DNA of 37,312 bases. It comes from Acidobacteriaceae bacterium. Lineage in GTDB: Bacteria; Acidobacteriota; Terriglobia; Bryobacterales; Bryobacteraceae. Below, one piece after another: positions 7,374 through 16,008 of this stretch. Position numbers and translations under genes: made by a program. Positions within the stretch are counted from its first letter, which is position 1. Every line of letters starts with the position of its first letter. The stretch covers positions 1 through 37,312 of the forward strand of contig JAFAMD010000024.1 in NCBI GenBank assembly GCA_019233755.1, written 5' to 3'. Below the pieces are notes generated by a model. It worked only from the letters and a program-made list of their open reading frames with translations. It was not told the origin of the DNA and searched no databases.

Positions 7374-8492
7374 ATGCACGCTGCCATGGAAGGGAGTAAG
7401 GTTCGTTCGGGAGTATCGGCGGTTGTGCTCGCCGGTGGAATGTCCACGCGCATGGGCACTCCCAAACAACTGGTATGCATCCAGGGCAAACCGCTGCTCG
7501 AAACGGTTCTCTTTACGCTCCGTGCGTCTCGCGTGGATGAAATCGTCATCGTGCTTGGGCATTCGGCAGACATCATCCAGCAACAGATACCGCTTGGCGG
7601 CGTGAAGATCGTGATCAACGAGTTGTACCGCGACGGGATGGGCACATCCCTGCGAACCGGTATCAACAGCGTAGGTGCAGACGCGGACGGTGCATTGATC
7701 GTACTCGCGGATCAGCCTTTTGTACGACCTGAGACAATCGACCGGCTCATTGAGGAGTATCAAGAACGGAAGCCACAGATTGTCATTCCGTTCTATAACG
7801 GATTTCGCGGCAACCCCGTTCTGCTGGATCGCACCGTTTTCGCCGAACTGGCCGGCCTGTCCGGTGATATTGGCTGCCGCGCTATCTTTGGCAGCCATGC
7901 TCAGGGAATTCTAAAGGTGCCGGTGGATGACTGCGGCGTGTTGCAGGATCTGGACACGAGGGCCGACATCGCGCGCTTTGAGCAGACAGGTCCACAGCGA
8001 GGGTGGGAGGCGAAACCATTGGAGAATGCAGACCTCAGCGGGCGCGAGGTACTCGAACCGCACCTGGTTGTTGTAGGCCAGGACGCGCTTGCTGTCGCGC
8101 TCACCAGCATTGCGCGGCTGCTTGGTTTTACGGTCACGGTCGTCGATCCGTTTGCGTGTATCGATGATGTTCCTGGAGCAGCTCGCATCCTGCGCGTACT
8201 GGACTTTTCGCTTCTACCTTCGGCCTTCGAAACGTATGTTGTCGTAGCGAGCCGCGGAAGATTCGACGAAGAAGCATTGGAGCAAGCGATGAAGATGAGC
8301 GCAGCCTACATTGCGCTGGTAGCAAACAAGAGGCGCGCACAAGAGATTTACGCGAGCTTGGAGAGCAGAGGCGTCTCCGGAGAGAAATTAGCTAACATTC
8401 GAGCACCAGCCGGCATTGACATCGGAGCGGTAACACCCGAAGAGATTGCGCTCAGCATCATGGCGGAGATTGCGGCCAAACGACGGAAATGA
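7374..8492 (+). CDS. MocA-like molybdopterin cytidylyltransferase fused to XdhC C-terminal domain
   Basis: Residues 14-200 are a nucleotidyltransferase: LAGGMSTRMGTPK (19-31) binds the NTP, GMGTSLRTG (88-96), LADQP (111-115) and GDIGCRAIF follow. The pattern fits MocA (CTP:molybdopterin cytidylyltransferase) better than GTP-using MobA. Residues about 229-368 form a second domain equal to the XdhC C-terminal Rossmann domain, ending IRAPAGIDIGAVTPEEIALSI, very like the same part of CoxF downstream. Expected role: make the cytosine-dinucleotide molybdenum cofactor used by CODH and hand it over. Start: ATG 7374 has GGAG five bases upstream; the frame is open further back inside lhgO, but that part is shadow. 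It lies 261 bases upstream of coxM, which has its own promoter. Confidence 0.85.
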   Translation: MHAAMEGSKVRSGVSAVVLAGGMSTRMGTPKQLVCIQGKPLLETVLFTLRASRVDEIVIVLGHSADIIQQQIPLGGVKIVINELYRDGMGTSLRTGINSVGADADGALIVLADQPFVRPETIDRLIEEYQERKPQIVIPFYNGFRGNPVLLDRTVFAELAGLSGDIGCRAIFGSHAQGILKVPVDDCGVLQDLDTRADIARFEQTGPQRGWEAKPLENADLSGREVLEPHLVVVGQDALAVALTSIARLLGFTVTVVDPFACIDDVPGAARILRVLDFSLLPSAFETYVVVASRGRFDEEALEQAMKMSAAYIALVANKRRAQEIYASLESRGVSGEKLANIRAPAGIDIGAVTPEEIALSIMAEIAAKRRK

Positions 8493-8530
8493 GTTTAGAT
8501 CGAGTGGCGGCTCAACGAAAGGCAGGTTAC

Positions 8531-8546
8531 GCATCAATTTTGATGC
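8531..8546. promoter_or_regulatory. Palindromic candidate operator upstream of the cox promoter
   Basis: GCATCAATTTTGATGC is a perfect 7+7 inverted repeat around a TT centre. It ends 23 bases before the predicted -35 of coxM, a usual place for an activator, and starts 38 bases after the mocA-like stop. No T-run follows, so it is not a good terminator. The regulator is not encoded nearby. Confidence 0.4.
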
Positions 8547-8569
8547 AGGTATGAGTAAACGATCGCCTA

Positions 8570-8599
8570 TCGACATCCGTCCACGACCTTATCTATAAT
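8570..8599 (+). promoter_or_regulatory. sigma70-like promoter of the cox operon
   Basis: TCGACA (8570-8575, 5 of 6 to consensus) and a perfect TATAAT (8594-8599) are separated by 18 bases. Transcription would start near 8606 and give a leader of about 148 bases before coxM. Confidence 0.6.
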
Positions 8600-8753
8600 C
8601 TTTACGCACTCAGTAGTTGCCGGCGATCCATGACCGCTATCGCCCAGGGCGCGTTCAACGAACACCGCGTCCGCGATGCGTTCAAACTTCCCACCTCATA
8701 TTTGGCAGGTCGCAATCGGCACCGCCATCCCTACGTTAATCGGAGATCGATGG

Positions 8754-9623
8754 ATGATACCGCCGTCATTTGAATACCTCAAGCCGCGGACCGTTCCTGA
8801 AGCTATCTCGCTCTTAGAAGAGCATGGCGAAAATGCAAAGATTTTGAGCGGCGGCCAGAGCCTGATTCCGATGATGAAGTTTCGCCTGGCGAGACCTGGC
8901 TGGTTGATCGATATCAATCACATTCCGAACCTCGCCTATATCAGGGAGGAAGGCGGCTACCTGAAGATCGGCGGACTAACCAGGGAAGCCGACATCGAAA
9001 GCTCGGATCTGATCCGCTCAAAATTTCCGGTTCTGCACGATACGGCCTTCGTAATTGCCGACCCGCAGGTGCGAAATCTCGCGACGATAGGCGGCAACCT
9101 GGCGCATGCGGACCCCGCGAATGATCATCCCGCAACGATGTTGGCATTAGGCGCGCAGGTGGTTGCTACCGGCAGGCGGGGCGAGCGCATCATTCCCATC
9201 GAAGAGTTTTTCGTTTCCATTTTTACGACGGCGCTTCAACATGATGAGATCCTGACCGAAATTCGCGTCCCGGTTCCTCCGCCCGGAAGCGGAGGCGCCT
9301 ATTTCAAAGTGGAGCGGAAGGTGGGAGACTTCGCTACTGCCGCGGTGGCGGCTCAAGCAACGTTGGACGGCCAAGGTGTGTGCCAGGGTGTTGGAATTGG
9401 CATGACAAACGTGGGCCCCATTCCTATTAAGGCCAGAACAGCGGAGGGGTTTCTGAAAGGCAAGACGCTGACGGAAATAACCATCGCGGAAGCGTCGCGG
9501 CTCGCTGCCGGAGACGCGCAGCCCAGTTCCGATTCGCGCGGCCCGGCGGAATACAAGAAGGCCCTCGTGAAGGAGCTCACGAAACGGGCCATTAACCGCG
9601 CAATAGAACGAGCCCGTCAATAA
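8754..9623 (+). CDS. coxM: Aerobic CO dehydrogenase, FAD-binding medium subunit
   Basis: CoxM carries FAD in the CO dehydrogenase heterohexamer and passes electrons from the iron-sulfur subunit to the respiratory chain. The 289-residue product has the usual length, with FAD motifs [11 protein letters not shown] (32-42) and [17 protein letters not shown] (111-127), then the CoxM-type C-terminal domain. Start: the frame is open 26 codons upstream, but ATG 8754 has GGAG eight bases before it and yields the family N-terminus [11 protein letters not shown]. It is the first gene of the cox operon and is followed by coxS after 11 bases. Confidence 0.93.
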   Translation: MIPPSFEYLKPRTVPEAISLLEEHGENAKILSGGQSLIPMMKFRLARPGWLIDINHIPNLAYIREEGGYLKIGGLTREADIESSDLIRSKFPVLHDTAFVIADPQVRNLATIGGNLAHADPANDHPATMLALGAQVVATGRRGERIIPIEEFFVSIFTTALQHDEILTEIRVPVPPPGSGGAYFKVERKVGDFATAAVAAQATLDGQGVCQGVGIGMTNVGPIPIKARTAEGFLKGKTLTEITIAEASRLAAGDAQPSSDSRGPAEYKKALVKELTKRAINRAIERARQ

Positions 9624-9634
9624 GAGAGGACAGC

Positions 9635-10123
9635 ATGCCGAAGACACATCACGTACGGGTTCGATTGAACGGAGTGGACCACGAAGCAGACGTTGATCCG
9701 CGGGTTCTGCTGGTCCACTTTATTCGCGAAACAGCGGGGCTCACTGGAACCCATATTGGCTGCGACACGAGCAACTGCGGCGCCTGCACCGTTCTGCTTG
9801 ACGGCCGGCCTATCAAATCCTGCACACTTCTCGCCGTACAGGCAGACGGGAGCGACCTAACAACGGTTGAAGGACTGATGCACGACGGACAGTTGCATCC
9901 GATTCAGGAAGGGTTTCATCAGGAGCACGGGTTGCAGTGCGGCTTCTGCACTCCCGGGATGATGATGTCGGCGCTGGCACTGCTTGGAAAGAATCCAAAC
10001 CCCACCGAGCAAGATATTCGCTGGGCTATCTCGGGGAATCTCTGCCGCTGCACGGGATACCAGAACATCGTGAAAGCAATCCAGTATGCCGGCAGGAAAA
10101 TGCAGCAGGGGGCATCCGCATGA
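9635..10123 (+). CDS. coxS: Aerobic CO dehydrogenase, 2Fe-2S small subunit
   Basis: CoxS holds two [2Fe-2S] clusters that move electrons from the molybdenum site to FAD. In its 162 residues the plant-ferredoxin-like cluster is bound by C43, C48, C51 and C63 (CDTSNCGAC...C), and the second, in the helical domain, by C102-x2-C105 and C137-x-C139 (CGFCTPGMM and CRCTGYQNI). All eight ligands are present. The start ATG is 11 bases after coxM with GAGAGGA just upstream. Its TGA overlaps the ATG of coxL, indicating translational coupling. Confidence 0.95.
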   Translation: MPKTHHVRVRLNGVDHEADVDPRVLLVHFIRETAGLTGTHIGCDTSNCGACTVLLDGRPIKSCTLLAVQADGSDLTTVEGLMHDGQLHPIQEGFHQEHGLQCGFCTPGMMMSALALLGKNPNPTEQDIRWAISGNLCRCTGYQNIVKAIQYAGRKMQQGASA

Positions 10124-12474
10124 TCCAGCAGACTTCACCCGAAATCGGCGGGATGGGCCATTCGGTAAAGCGCAAAGAGGATCGCAGGTTCATTCAGGGG
10201 AAAGGCAACTATGTAGATGACGTTCACCTGCCGGAGATGGTGTATGGGCAACTGGTGCGCAGCCCATATGCCCATGCGCGTATAAAGAACATCAACATCG
10301 AAAATGCAAAGCAAGTTCCGGGCGTTTTGGCTGTGATCACTGGCGACGACCTGGCAAAGGCCGGGCTCGCCTGGATGCCCACGCTGTTCTTCGACAAGCA
10401 GATGGTTCTGGCCACGGGCAAGGTGCTTTTCCAGGCGCAGGAAGTGGCGTTTGTTGTCGCCGAAGACCGGTACGCAGCGGCGGATGCCGCCGAACTGGTG
10501 GAGGTCGAGTACGAAGAATTGCCGGTGCTCGTCGATCCCCACCATTCGCTTGATGCTGATGCGCCAATTTTGCGAGAAGATCGCGAGCAGAAGAGTAATC
10601 ACATTTTCCATTGGGAGGTCGGCGACCGTCTGGCGACACAGAAGGCGATTGAGGAATCGCTGGTAAAAGCCAAAGTCGATGCGGTGTTCCAGCGGTGCCA
10701 TCCTGCACCGCTTGAAACCTGCGGATGCGTAGCCGATTTCAATACAGCCACCGGCCGGCTCACGGTATGGCTCACCTCGCAAGCGCCGCATGCCCACAGA
10801 ACGCTTTTCGCGCTGGTTGGCGGCATCCCGGAAAACAATATTCGCGTGATATCTCCGGATATCGGGGGTGGATTCGGCAACAAGGTTCCAATCTACCCGG
10901 GGTATGTGTGCGCGATTGTCGCGTCGCTAAAGCTTGGACGGCCCGTGAAGTGGATCGAGACGCGATCAGAGAACCTGCAATCCACCGGGTTCGCGCGCGA
11001 CTATCATATGACCGCCGAGATTGGCGCTGACCCGGACGGAACCGTTAAGGCTCTGCGCGTCAAAACCCTTGCCGATCACGGAGCTTTCAATGCGGCCGCG
11101 CAGCCAACCAAGTTTCCAGCCGGACTGTTCAGCATCTGCACCGGTTCGTACCAGTTCCCGAATGCATTCTGCGAAGTGGACGGCGTGTACACGAACAAGG
11201 CTCCTGGCGGGATCGCCTACCGCTGTTCCTTCCGCGTTACGGAAGCCTCTTACCTGATTGAGCGCGCGATGGATGTGCTCGCGTATGAGCTGAAGACTGA
11301 TCCAGCCGAGCTTCGGCTAAAGAACTTTATTCCCCCCGAAAAATTCCCCTATCAGACGCCGCTCGGCTGGAGCTACGATAGCGGCAACTATCGAGCGGCG
11401 ATGGACAAAGCCCTCGAGATGGCCGGCTACCGCGAGCTTCGCAAAGAGCAGGAAGAGAAGCGGAAGAAGGGCGAGTTGATGGGCATTGGCGTGTCCAGTT
11501 TTACGGAAGTGGTAGGCGCGGGCCCTTCGCACACATTCGACATCGTTGGCATAAAGATGTTTGACAGTTGCGAGATCCGCATCCATCCTACGGGCAAGGC
11601 GATTGCCCGGCTAGGCACCAAATCGCAAGGGCAGGGCCATGAAACGACCTTCCCGCAGATCATTGCGCAGGAGTTGGGCATTCCCGTTGCCGATATCACG
11701 CTGGAGGAGGGCGATACCGATACCGCGCCATATGGTCTCGGCACATACGCCAGCCGCAGTACGCCAGTAGCGGGCGGGGCGACGTCGATGGCATCGCGAA
11801 AGATCCGCGAAAAGGCCCGGAAAATTGCCGCCCATCTGCTCGAAGTGAGCGAAGAAGACCTGGAATGGGAGCCCGGGAAATTCTTCGTCAAGGGCGCGCC
11901 GTCAAAGGCGAAAACGATCCAGGATATTGCGTTTGCCGCGTACACCAATCTTCCCGCCGGTATGGAAGCCGGCCTCGAAGCCGTGCATTATTACGATCCG
12001 CCCAACCTGACGTTCCCATTCGGCACTTACATCTGCGTCGTGGATATCGATAAGGGGACGGGTGAGATCAAGGTGCGGCGCTTCATCGCCGTGGACGACT
12101 GCGGCAACATCATCAATCCCATGATCGTCGAGGGGCAGATCCACGGGGGCCTGACAGAAGGCCTCGGCATCGCTTTCATGCAGCTCATCAGCTATGACGA
12201 GAGCGGCAACGTGCAGGGCGGAAATTTCATGGATTACCTGCTTCCCACGGCCGTTGAGACACCGAATTGGGAAACGGGCAAGACCTGTACTCCTTCTCCC
12301 CATCACCCCATCGGCGCAAAGGGTGTAGGTGAATCGCCGAACGTCGGTTCGCCCGCAGCTTTCGTCAACGCTGTAGTGGACGCGTTATCGCACCTTGGCG
12401 TGCGGCACATCGACATGCCCATCACGCCGTGGAAGGTTTGGCAGATCCTGAAAGAGAAGGGTATGGCGGAATAG
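10120..12474 (+). CDS. coxL: Aerobic CO dehydrogenase large subunit, form I (Mo-Cu catalytic subunit)
   Basis: CoxL carries the molybdopterin-cytosine-dinucleotide and, in form I enzymes, a Cu-S-Mo cluster that oxidises CO with water to CO2. The 784 residues include GGGFGNK (249-255), AYRCSFR (366-372) with the copper-binding cysteine at 369, and GAKGVGES (732-739) with the catalytic glutamate at 738. AYRCSFR is the accepted signature of form I; form II proteins carry AYRGAGR instead. Start: ATG 10120 overlaps the coxS stop by 4 bases (ATGA) and gives the usual N-terminus; the frame open back to 9937 is inside coxS. Length is close to the 809-residue Oligotropha protein. Confidence 0.95.
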   Translation: MIQQTSPEIGGMGHSVKRKEDRRFIQGKGNYVDDVHLPEMVYGQLVRSPYAHARIKNINIENAKQVPGVLAVITGDDLAKAGLAWMPTLFFDKQMVLATGKVLFQAQEVAFVVAEDRYAAADAAELVEVEYEELPVLVDPHHSLDADAPILREDREQKSNHIFHWEVGDRLATQKAIEESLVKAKVDAVFQRCHPAPLETCGCVADFNTATGRLTVWLTSQAPHAHRTLFALVGGIPENNIRVISPDIGGGFGNKVPIYPGYVCAIVASLKLGRPVKWIETRSENLQSTGFARDYHMTAEIGADPDGTVKALRVKTLADHGAFNAAAQPTKFPAGLFSICTGSYQFPNAFCEVDGVYTNKAPGGIAYRCSFRVTEASYLIERAMDVLAYELKTDPAELRLKNFIPPEKFPYQTPLGWSYDSGNYRAAMDKALEMAGYRELRKEQEEKRKKGELMGIGVSSFTEVVGAGPSHTFDIVGIKMFDSCEIRIHPTGKAIARLGTKSQGQGHETTFPQIIAQELGIPVADITLEEGDTDTAPYGLGTYASRSTPVAGGATSMASRKIREKARKIAAHLLEVSEEDLEWEPGKFFVKGAPSKAKTIQDIAFAAYTNLPAGMEAGLEAVHYYDPPNLTFPFGTYICVVDIDKGTGEIKVRRFIAVDDCGNIINPMIVEGQIHGGLTEGLGIAFMQLISYDESGNVQGGNFMDYLLPTAVETPNWETGKTCTPSPHHPIGAKGVGESPNVGSPAAFVNAVVDALSHLGVRHIDMPITPWKVWQILKEKGMAE

Positions 12475-12477
12475 GCG

Positions 12478-13062
12478 ATGACCGCGCGCATCGAGAAAAC
12501 GTTTCAGGTCAAAGCGCCCATCGAAAAGGTGTGGGCTCTCCTCAGCGATCCGAGAAGCGTAGTCCAGTTTGTGCCGGGAGCCAAGATAACTGAAAGCCTT
12601 GAGGAGCGCACTTTCAAAGGCGCAATCAGCGTGAAGGTTGGGCCTATCGTGACAGACTACAAGGGCGACATACACGTCGACCGTCTGGATGAGGATGCTC
12701 ATGAGATAGAACTCGCGGGCAGAGGCCAGGATGTCCGGGGCAAGGGCAGCGCATCGATGAAGATGACCGGAAAACTGGACGCGCTGCCGGACGGAGGTAC
12801 CGAGGCCAGGACCGTCTCCGAAATCAACGTAGTTGGCATCCTGGCGCAGTTCGGCGGGCGGATGATTTACGACGTGTCGGACGTGATGTTCAAGGAGTTC
12901 ACGGAACGCTTCAAGTCCCAACTGGAACAGCCGGTGGAAGGAACATCAGCGGAGGCAGCCACGACTGAACCGGTGAATGCTATCCGCCTGGTATCGTCAG
13001 CCCTGGGCCGATCAGTGCGCCGCGCCTTTGGGGGGTCCGACGACAGTGGCGATAAATCCTGA
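12478..13062 (+). CDS. coxG: CoxG-like SRPBCC protein, membrane anchor for CO dehydrogenase
   Basis: The 194-residue protein has an SRPBCC fold over residues 1-145, opening with the CoxG pattern FQVKAPIEKVWALLSDP and containing VPGAKITES and YKGDIHVDRLDE. In Oligotropha, CoxG helps recruit CODH to the cytoplasmic membrane. The last 35 residues (NAIRLVSSALGRSVRRAFGG) could form an amphipathic, basic helix suited to membrane contact. It begins 3 bases after coxL and overlaps coxD by 17 bases. Gene order M-S-L-G-D-E-F differs from the Oligotropha order M-S-L-D-E-F-G. Confidence 0.88.
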   Translation: MTARIEKTFQVKAPIEKVWALLSDPRSVVQFVPGAKITESLEERTFKGAISVKVGPIVTDYKGDIHVDRLDEDAHEIELAGRGQDVRGKGSASMKMTGKLDALPDGGTEARTVSEINVVGILAQFGGRMIYDVSDVMFKEFTERFKSQLEQPVEGTSAEAATTEPVNAIRLVSSALGRSVRRAFGGSDDSGDKS

Positions 13063-13933
13063 CGCGCTCCAGGACATTGAGGCAGTCGTCCAAGGCTTTC
13101 ACAAGGGTGGATACGTTCTGGATCGTGCGCTGGCCACGTCTATCTACCTGCTCATAAAGCTGAATAAGCCGCTTCTCATCGAAGGCCACGCCGGCGTCGG
13201 CAAAACGGAAGTGGCGAAGGTGCTGGCAGCTTTTCTCCGGACCGATCTCATCCGGCTGCAGTGTTACGAAGGACTGGACGTCAGTTCCGCAGTTTATGAG
13301 TGGAATTACCAGAAACAGTTGCTCGCGATCAGACTGCAAGGGGACTCGGACCGTCCGATAGAAGAGCGCGTAAGACACATTTTTGGTCCGGAGTTTCTGC
13401 TCGAACGGCCATTGTTGCGTTCAATACGCCATGAATCGTCACCGGTTTTGCTGATAGATGAAGTCGATCGCGCCGACGAAGCATTCGAAGCTTTTCTGCT
13501 GGAGCTCCTGTCTGACTTTCAGATCAGCATTCCCGAGATGGGCACGATCAAGGCTGCGCATCGCCCGTATGTCGTGCTCACATCCAACCGGACCAGAGAA
13601 CTGACTGATGCCTTGAAGCGGAGATGTCTTTATCACTGGATCGACTACCCGAGCAGAGAAAAAGAGATGGAGATCGTCCGTACACGATTGCCAGGCATGG
13701 ATGCAGAGTTGGGAACCCAAGCGGTGGGCTTCGTGCAGGCGGTGCGGCAGATGAGGTTGGACAAACCTCCCGGGGTCGCGGAGACACTCGATTTTGTCGA
13801 AGCACTAGCTGTGATCGGAAACGGCCAGTTGGATGCGCGGGCGGTGGAAGAGACTCTCGGCTGCATTTCGAAATCCGTAGAAGATATTTCCAGGATCAAA
13901 GCCGAGGGTATCGAGAAGCTTCTGTATCACTGA
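13046..13933 (+). CDS. coxD: CoxD MoxR-type AAA+ ATPase, CODH active-site maturation
   Basis: CoxD is an AAA+ chaperone required in Oligotropha for building the Cu-S-Mo site. The predicted 295 residues match the known length. Walker A is GHAGVGKT (47-54), Walker B VLLIDEVDRAD (134-144), and a sensor-1-like LTSN lies at 178-181. Start: GTG 13046 gives the right length and N-terminus; the upstream ATG at 12977 is inside coxG and gives a tryptophan-rich, non-family extension. The GGGGG at about 13031 may be the ribosome site. Its TGA stop shares one base with the coxE ATG. Confidence 0.88.
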   Translation: MAINPDALQDIEAVVQGFHKGGYVLDRALATSIYLLIKLNKPLLIEGHAGVGKTEVAKVLAAFLRTDLIRLQCYEGLDVSSAVYEWNYQKQLLAIRLQGDSDRPIEERVRHIFGPEFLLERPLLRSIRHESSPVLLIDEVDRADEAFEAFLLELLSDFQISIPEMGTIKAAHRPYVVLTSNRTRELTDALKRRCLYHWIDYPSREKEMEIVRTRLPGMDAELGTQAVGFVQAVRQMRLDKPPGVAETLDFVEALAVIGNGQLDARAVEETLGCISKSVEDISRIKAEGIEKLLYH

Positions 13934-15036
13934 TGCTTTCCCAAACCATAGTCGATTTCTGCCGCTTTACACGCGCCCATGGATTCGGCGGTGGTGTACT
14001 CGACACGCTGGAGGCGCTTGAAAGCGTGCGCGTTGTGGGGGGCGGCGATGGGACGTCTTTCAAACACGCGTTGCGAACAAGTCTTTGTTCGTCCAAAGAC
14101 GAATGGGATGCCTTCGATGACCTCTTTGACCGTTTCTGGAATGGAACGCCCGGCAAGAAGCATCAGCACCAAGAGTCCGGGCGGGATGCGCGCGGCTCTC
14201 GGATCCTGGCCGGCCTGACCGGACAAGCAGTGGCGCAGTCCCAGAATGACGGCAAGGCAGTCTCCGGCGCCAGTGCTTACGACCGGCTCGTCAAGACCGA
14301 TTTCTCCGAGATCTCCGGAAACGATCAGTCCGTGCTGGAAAAAATTGCCCAGCGGCTCTTCAAGCAACTGAACGTGCGCTTGTCGCGAAGGCGGAAAATT
14401 GTGGAATCGCGCATTCAAATCGATCTGCGGCGCACGATCAGGCAGAGCACAGGACGCGGCGGGGAGCTTGTCGACCTCCGGTATAAAGGAAAAAAACCAC
14501 GCCCGCTCCGGCTTGTGATCTTGCTCGATGTCAGCGGCTCCATGAATCTCTACAGTGTGTTCCTGCTGCGATTTGCCCATGCACTCCAAAATCGCTTCAT
14601 GCGAACCAACACATTCATGTTCAGCACGCGCCTTGTCGACATCACTGGCGCGTTATGTTCGCCAGACGTGACCGATGCTTTGAAGGCGTTATCGGAAATA
14701 AGAGCGGCCTGGGCCGGGGGCACAAAGATCGGCGAATCCCTGCGAACATTCAATCTGCTGTACGGAAGGAAATTGCTGGCTCGCGACACTCTTTTCATCA
14801 TCCTGAGCGACGGATGGGACACCGGCGAACCGGAACTGCTCGCGTCCGAGCTCCACACAATCAAAAAGCGAGTGCGAAGGCTGATCTGGCTCAATCCGCT
14901 TCTCGGCCTCGAAGACTATCAGCCGGTCACGCGCGCCATGGCGGCTGCTCTGCCTTACGTAGATGTCTTTGCTCCAGCACACTCGCTTGAAAGCCTGATG
15001 AACCTGGAGAGGCACATATGTTCGATGAGTTCCTGA
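13933..15036 (+). CDS. coxE: CoxE von Willebrand factor A domain protein
   Basis: The 367-residue protein is the partner of the MoxR ATPase CoxD. The C-terminal VWA domain has its metal site motif DVSGSM at residues 199-204 (D-x-S-x-S), a GGTKIG loop that supplies the MIDAS threonine, and ILSDGWDTG. The N-terminal half is helical and charged, as in other CoxE proteins. MoxR-VWA pairs act in metalloenzyme maturation; here they should serve copper and sulfur insertion into CoxL. It overlaps coxD by one base (TGATG) and coxF by 19 bases. Confidence 0.9.
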   Translation: MLSQTIVDFCRFTRAHGFGGGVLDTLEALESVRVVGGGDGTSFKHALRTSLCSSKDEWDAFDDLFDRFWNGTPGKKHQHQESGRDARGSRILAGLTGQAVAQSQNDGKAVSGASAYDRLVKTDFSEISGNDQSVLEKIAQRLFKQLNVRLSRRRKIVESRIQIDLRRTIRQSTGRGGELVDLRYKGKKPRPLRLVILLDVSGSMNLYSVFLLRFAHALQNRFMRTNTFMFSTRLVDITGALCSPDVTDALKALSEIRAAWAGGTKIGESLRTFNLLYGRKLLARDTLFIILSDGWDTGEPELLASELHTIKKRVRRLIWLNPLLGLEDYQPVTRAMAAALPYVDVFAPAHSLESLMNLERHICSMSS

Positions 15037-16001
15037 GGAAAGCGGCCGAACTGCGGTCCCGGGGCGAGTCGTTCGCTCTCGCGACCGTGGTCAGATTCGA
15101 AGGCTCAATCTCCGGCAAACCGGGCGACAAGGCGATCATCTATTCTGACGGCAGGATCTGGGGCTGGATCGGCGGCGGCTGCACGCAGCCCGCTGTGATC
15201 AAGGAGGCCTTGAAAGCGCTTGAGGACGGCGAGCCAAGGTTCGTTCGCATCCGTCCTCCACTGAAGCCTAAGTCAGAGCCCAAAATCGTCGACTACACCA
15301 TGAACTGTCAAAGTGGTGGGACCTTGGATGTCTATATCGAACCGGTGCTGCCCGATTCACATCTGGTGATCCTGGGCCGTTCATTGGTCGCACAAAGCCT
15401 GGTCAGGCTTGGAAAGGCGATAGATTTCTCAGTGTCGGTGCTTGCTCCAGGAGCAACCCGCGAGGACTTCCCGAATATCGATGCGTTCCACGATCCACTG
15501 GACCTTCATAATAAGGCGCGAGTTGGGCCCAGGACCTATGTTGTCGTTTCCACTCAGGGTGAGTCGGACGAAGAGGCACTGGAGCTGGCGCTTGGCACAG
15601 AAGCCAACTACATAGCGTTTGTGGCGAGCACGACGAAAGCCGAAAAGGTTTTCGACTATTTGCGCGCGAAAGGCATGGCTTCCGAGCAGTTGAGTAGAAT
15701 CCACGCTCCCGCCGGACTGAAGATCGGCGCCGTTTCACCCGAGGAAATTGCCATCAGCATACTTGCCGAAATCGTCCAGGTCCGCAGAAGCAAAGTTCGG
15801 CTCATGTCTGCGAAGGCGGTCCTCATCGGGGCAAAAGATCCTGTCTGTGGTATGCCAGTTGAATCACACCGTGCCACGTATTGCTCGCAGCACAATGAAG
15901 TGATGTTCTACTTCTGTTGCGATCATTGCAAGCAAGCCTTTGACCGTAACCCTGAAAAATACTTGGCGGCGACTCCAGCACTTCCCGGGAACTTGAGTTA
16001 A
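15018..16001 (+). CDS. coxF: CoxF, XdhC-family maturation factor with C-terminal YHS domain
   Basis: Residues 1-255 are an XdhC/CoxI protein: GGGC (52-55), a Rossmann domain from SHLVILGRSLVAQ (114-126), and the closing IHAPAGLKIGAVSPEEIAISI (228-248). XdhC-type proteins hold and sulfurate the molybdenum cofactor before insertion. Residues 272-316 add a YHS domain starting KDPVCGMPV with cysteines at 277, 289, 300, 301 and 304, like the metal-binding YHS modules on copper and heavy-metal P-type ATPases. The extra domain could carry copper for CoxL; this is inference. It ends the cox operon and shares its TTAA stop region with polX on the other strand. Confidence 0.88.
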   Translation: MFDEFLRKAAELRSRGESFALATVVRFEGSISGKPGDKAIIYSDGRIWGWIGGGCTQPAVIKEALKALEDGEPRFVRIRPPLKPKSEPKIVDYTMNCQSGGTLDVYIEPVLPDSHLVILGRSLVAQSLVRLGKAIDFSVSVLAPGATREDFPNIDAFHDPLDLHNKARVGPRTYVVVSTQGESDEEALELALGTEANYIAFVASTTKAEKVFDYLRAKGMASEQLSRIHAPAGLKIGAVSPEEIAISILAEIVQVRRSKVRLMSAKAVLIGAKDPVCGMPVESHRATYCSQHNEVMFYFCCDHCKQAFDRNPEKYLAATPALPGNLS

Positions 16002-16008
16002 TTCCCGG
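15985..16008. terminator. Hairpin at the overlapping stop codons of coxF and polX
   Basis: CCGGGAA (15985-15991) and TTCCCGG (16002-16008) form a perfect 7-bp stem with a 10-base loop that contains the shared stop TTAA. No T-run follows on either strand. It may act as a bidirectional terminator or limit read-through. Confidence 0.35.

Noticed and set aside
8531..8546. Palindrome as terminator of the mocA-like gene
   Set aside because: No T-run follows and the stem is only seven bases; an operator role fits better.
8630..8773. 47-codon frame starting at ATG in the coxM leader
   Set aside because: It has no ribosome site, overlaps the coxM start and shows no domain; it is most likely non-coding leader.
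9937..10119. N-terminal extension of CoxL inside coxS
   Set aside because: It runs in a different frame through the coxS 3' end; the ATG overlapping the coxS stop gives the family N-terminus.
12977..13045. N-terminal extension of CoxD
   Set aside because: It lies in coxG and adds a non-family segment; GTG 13046 gives the 295-residue length expected.
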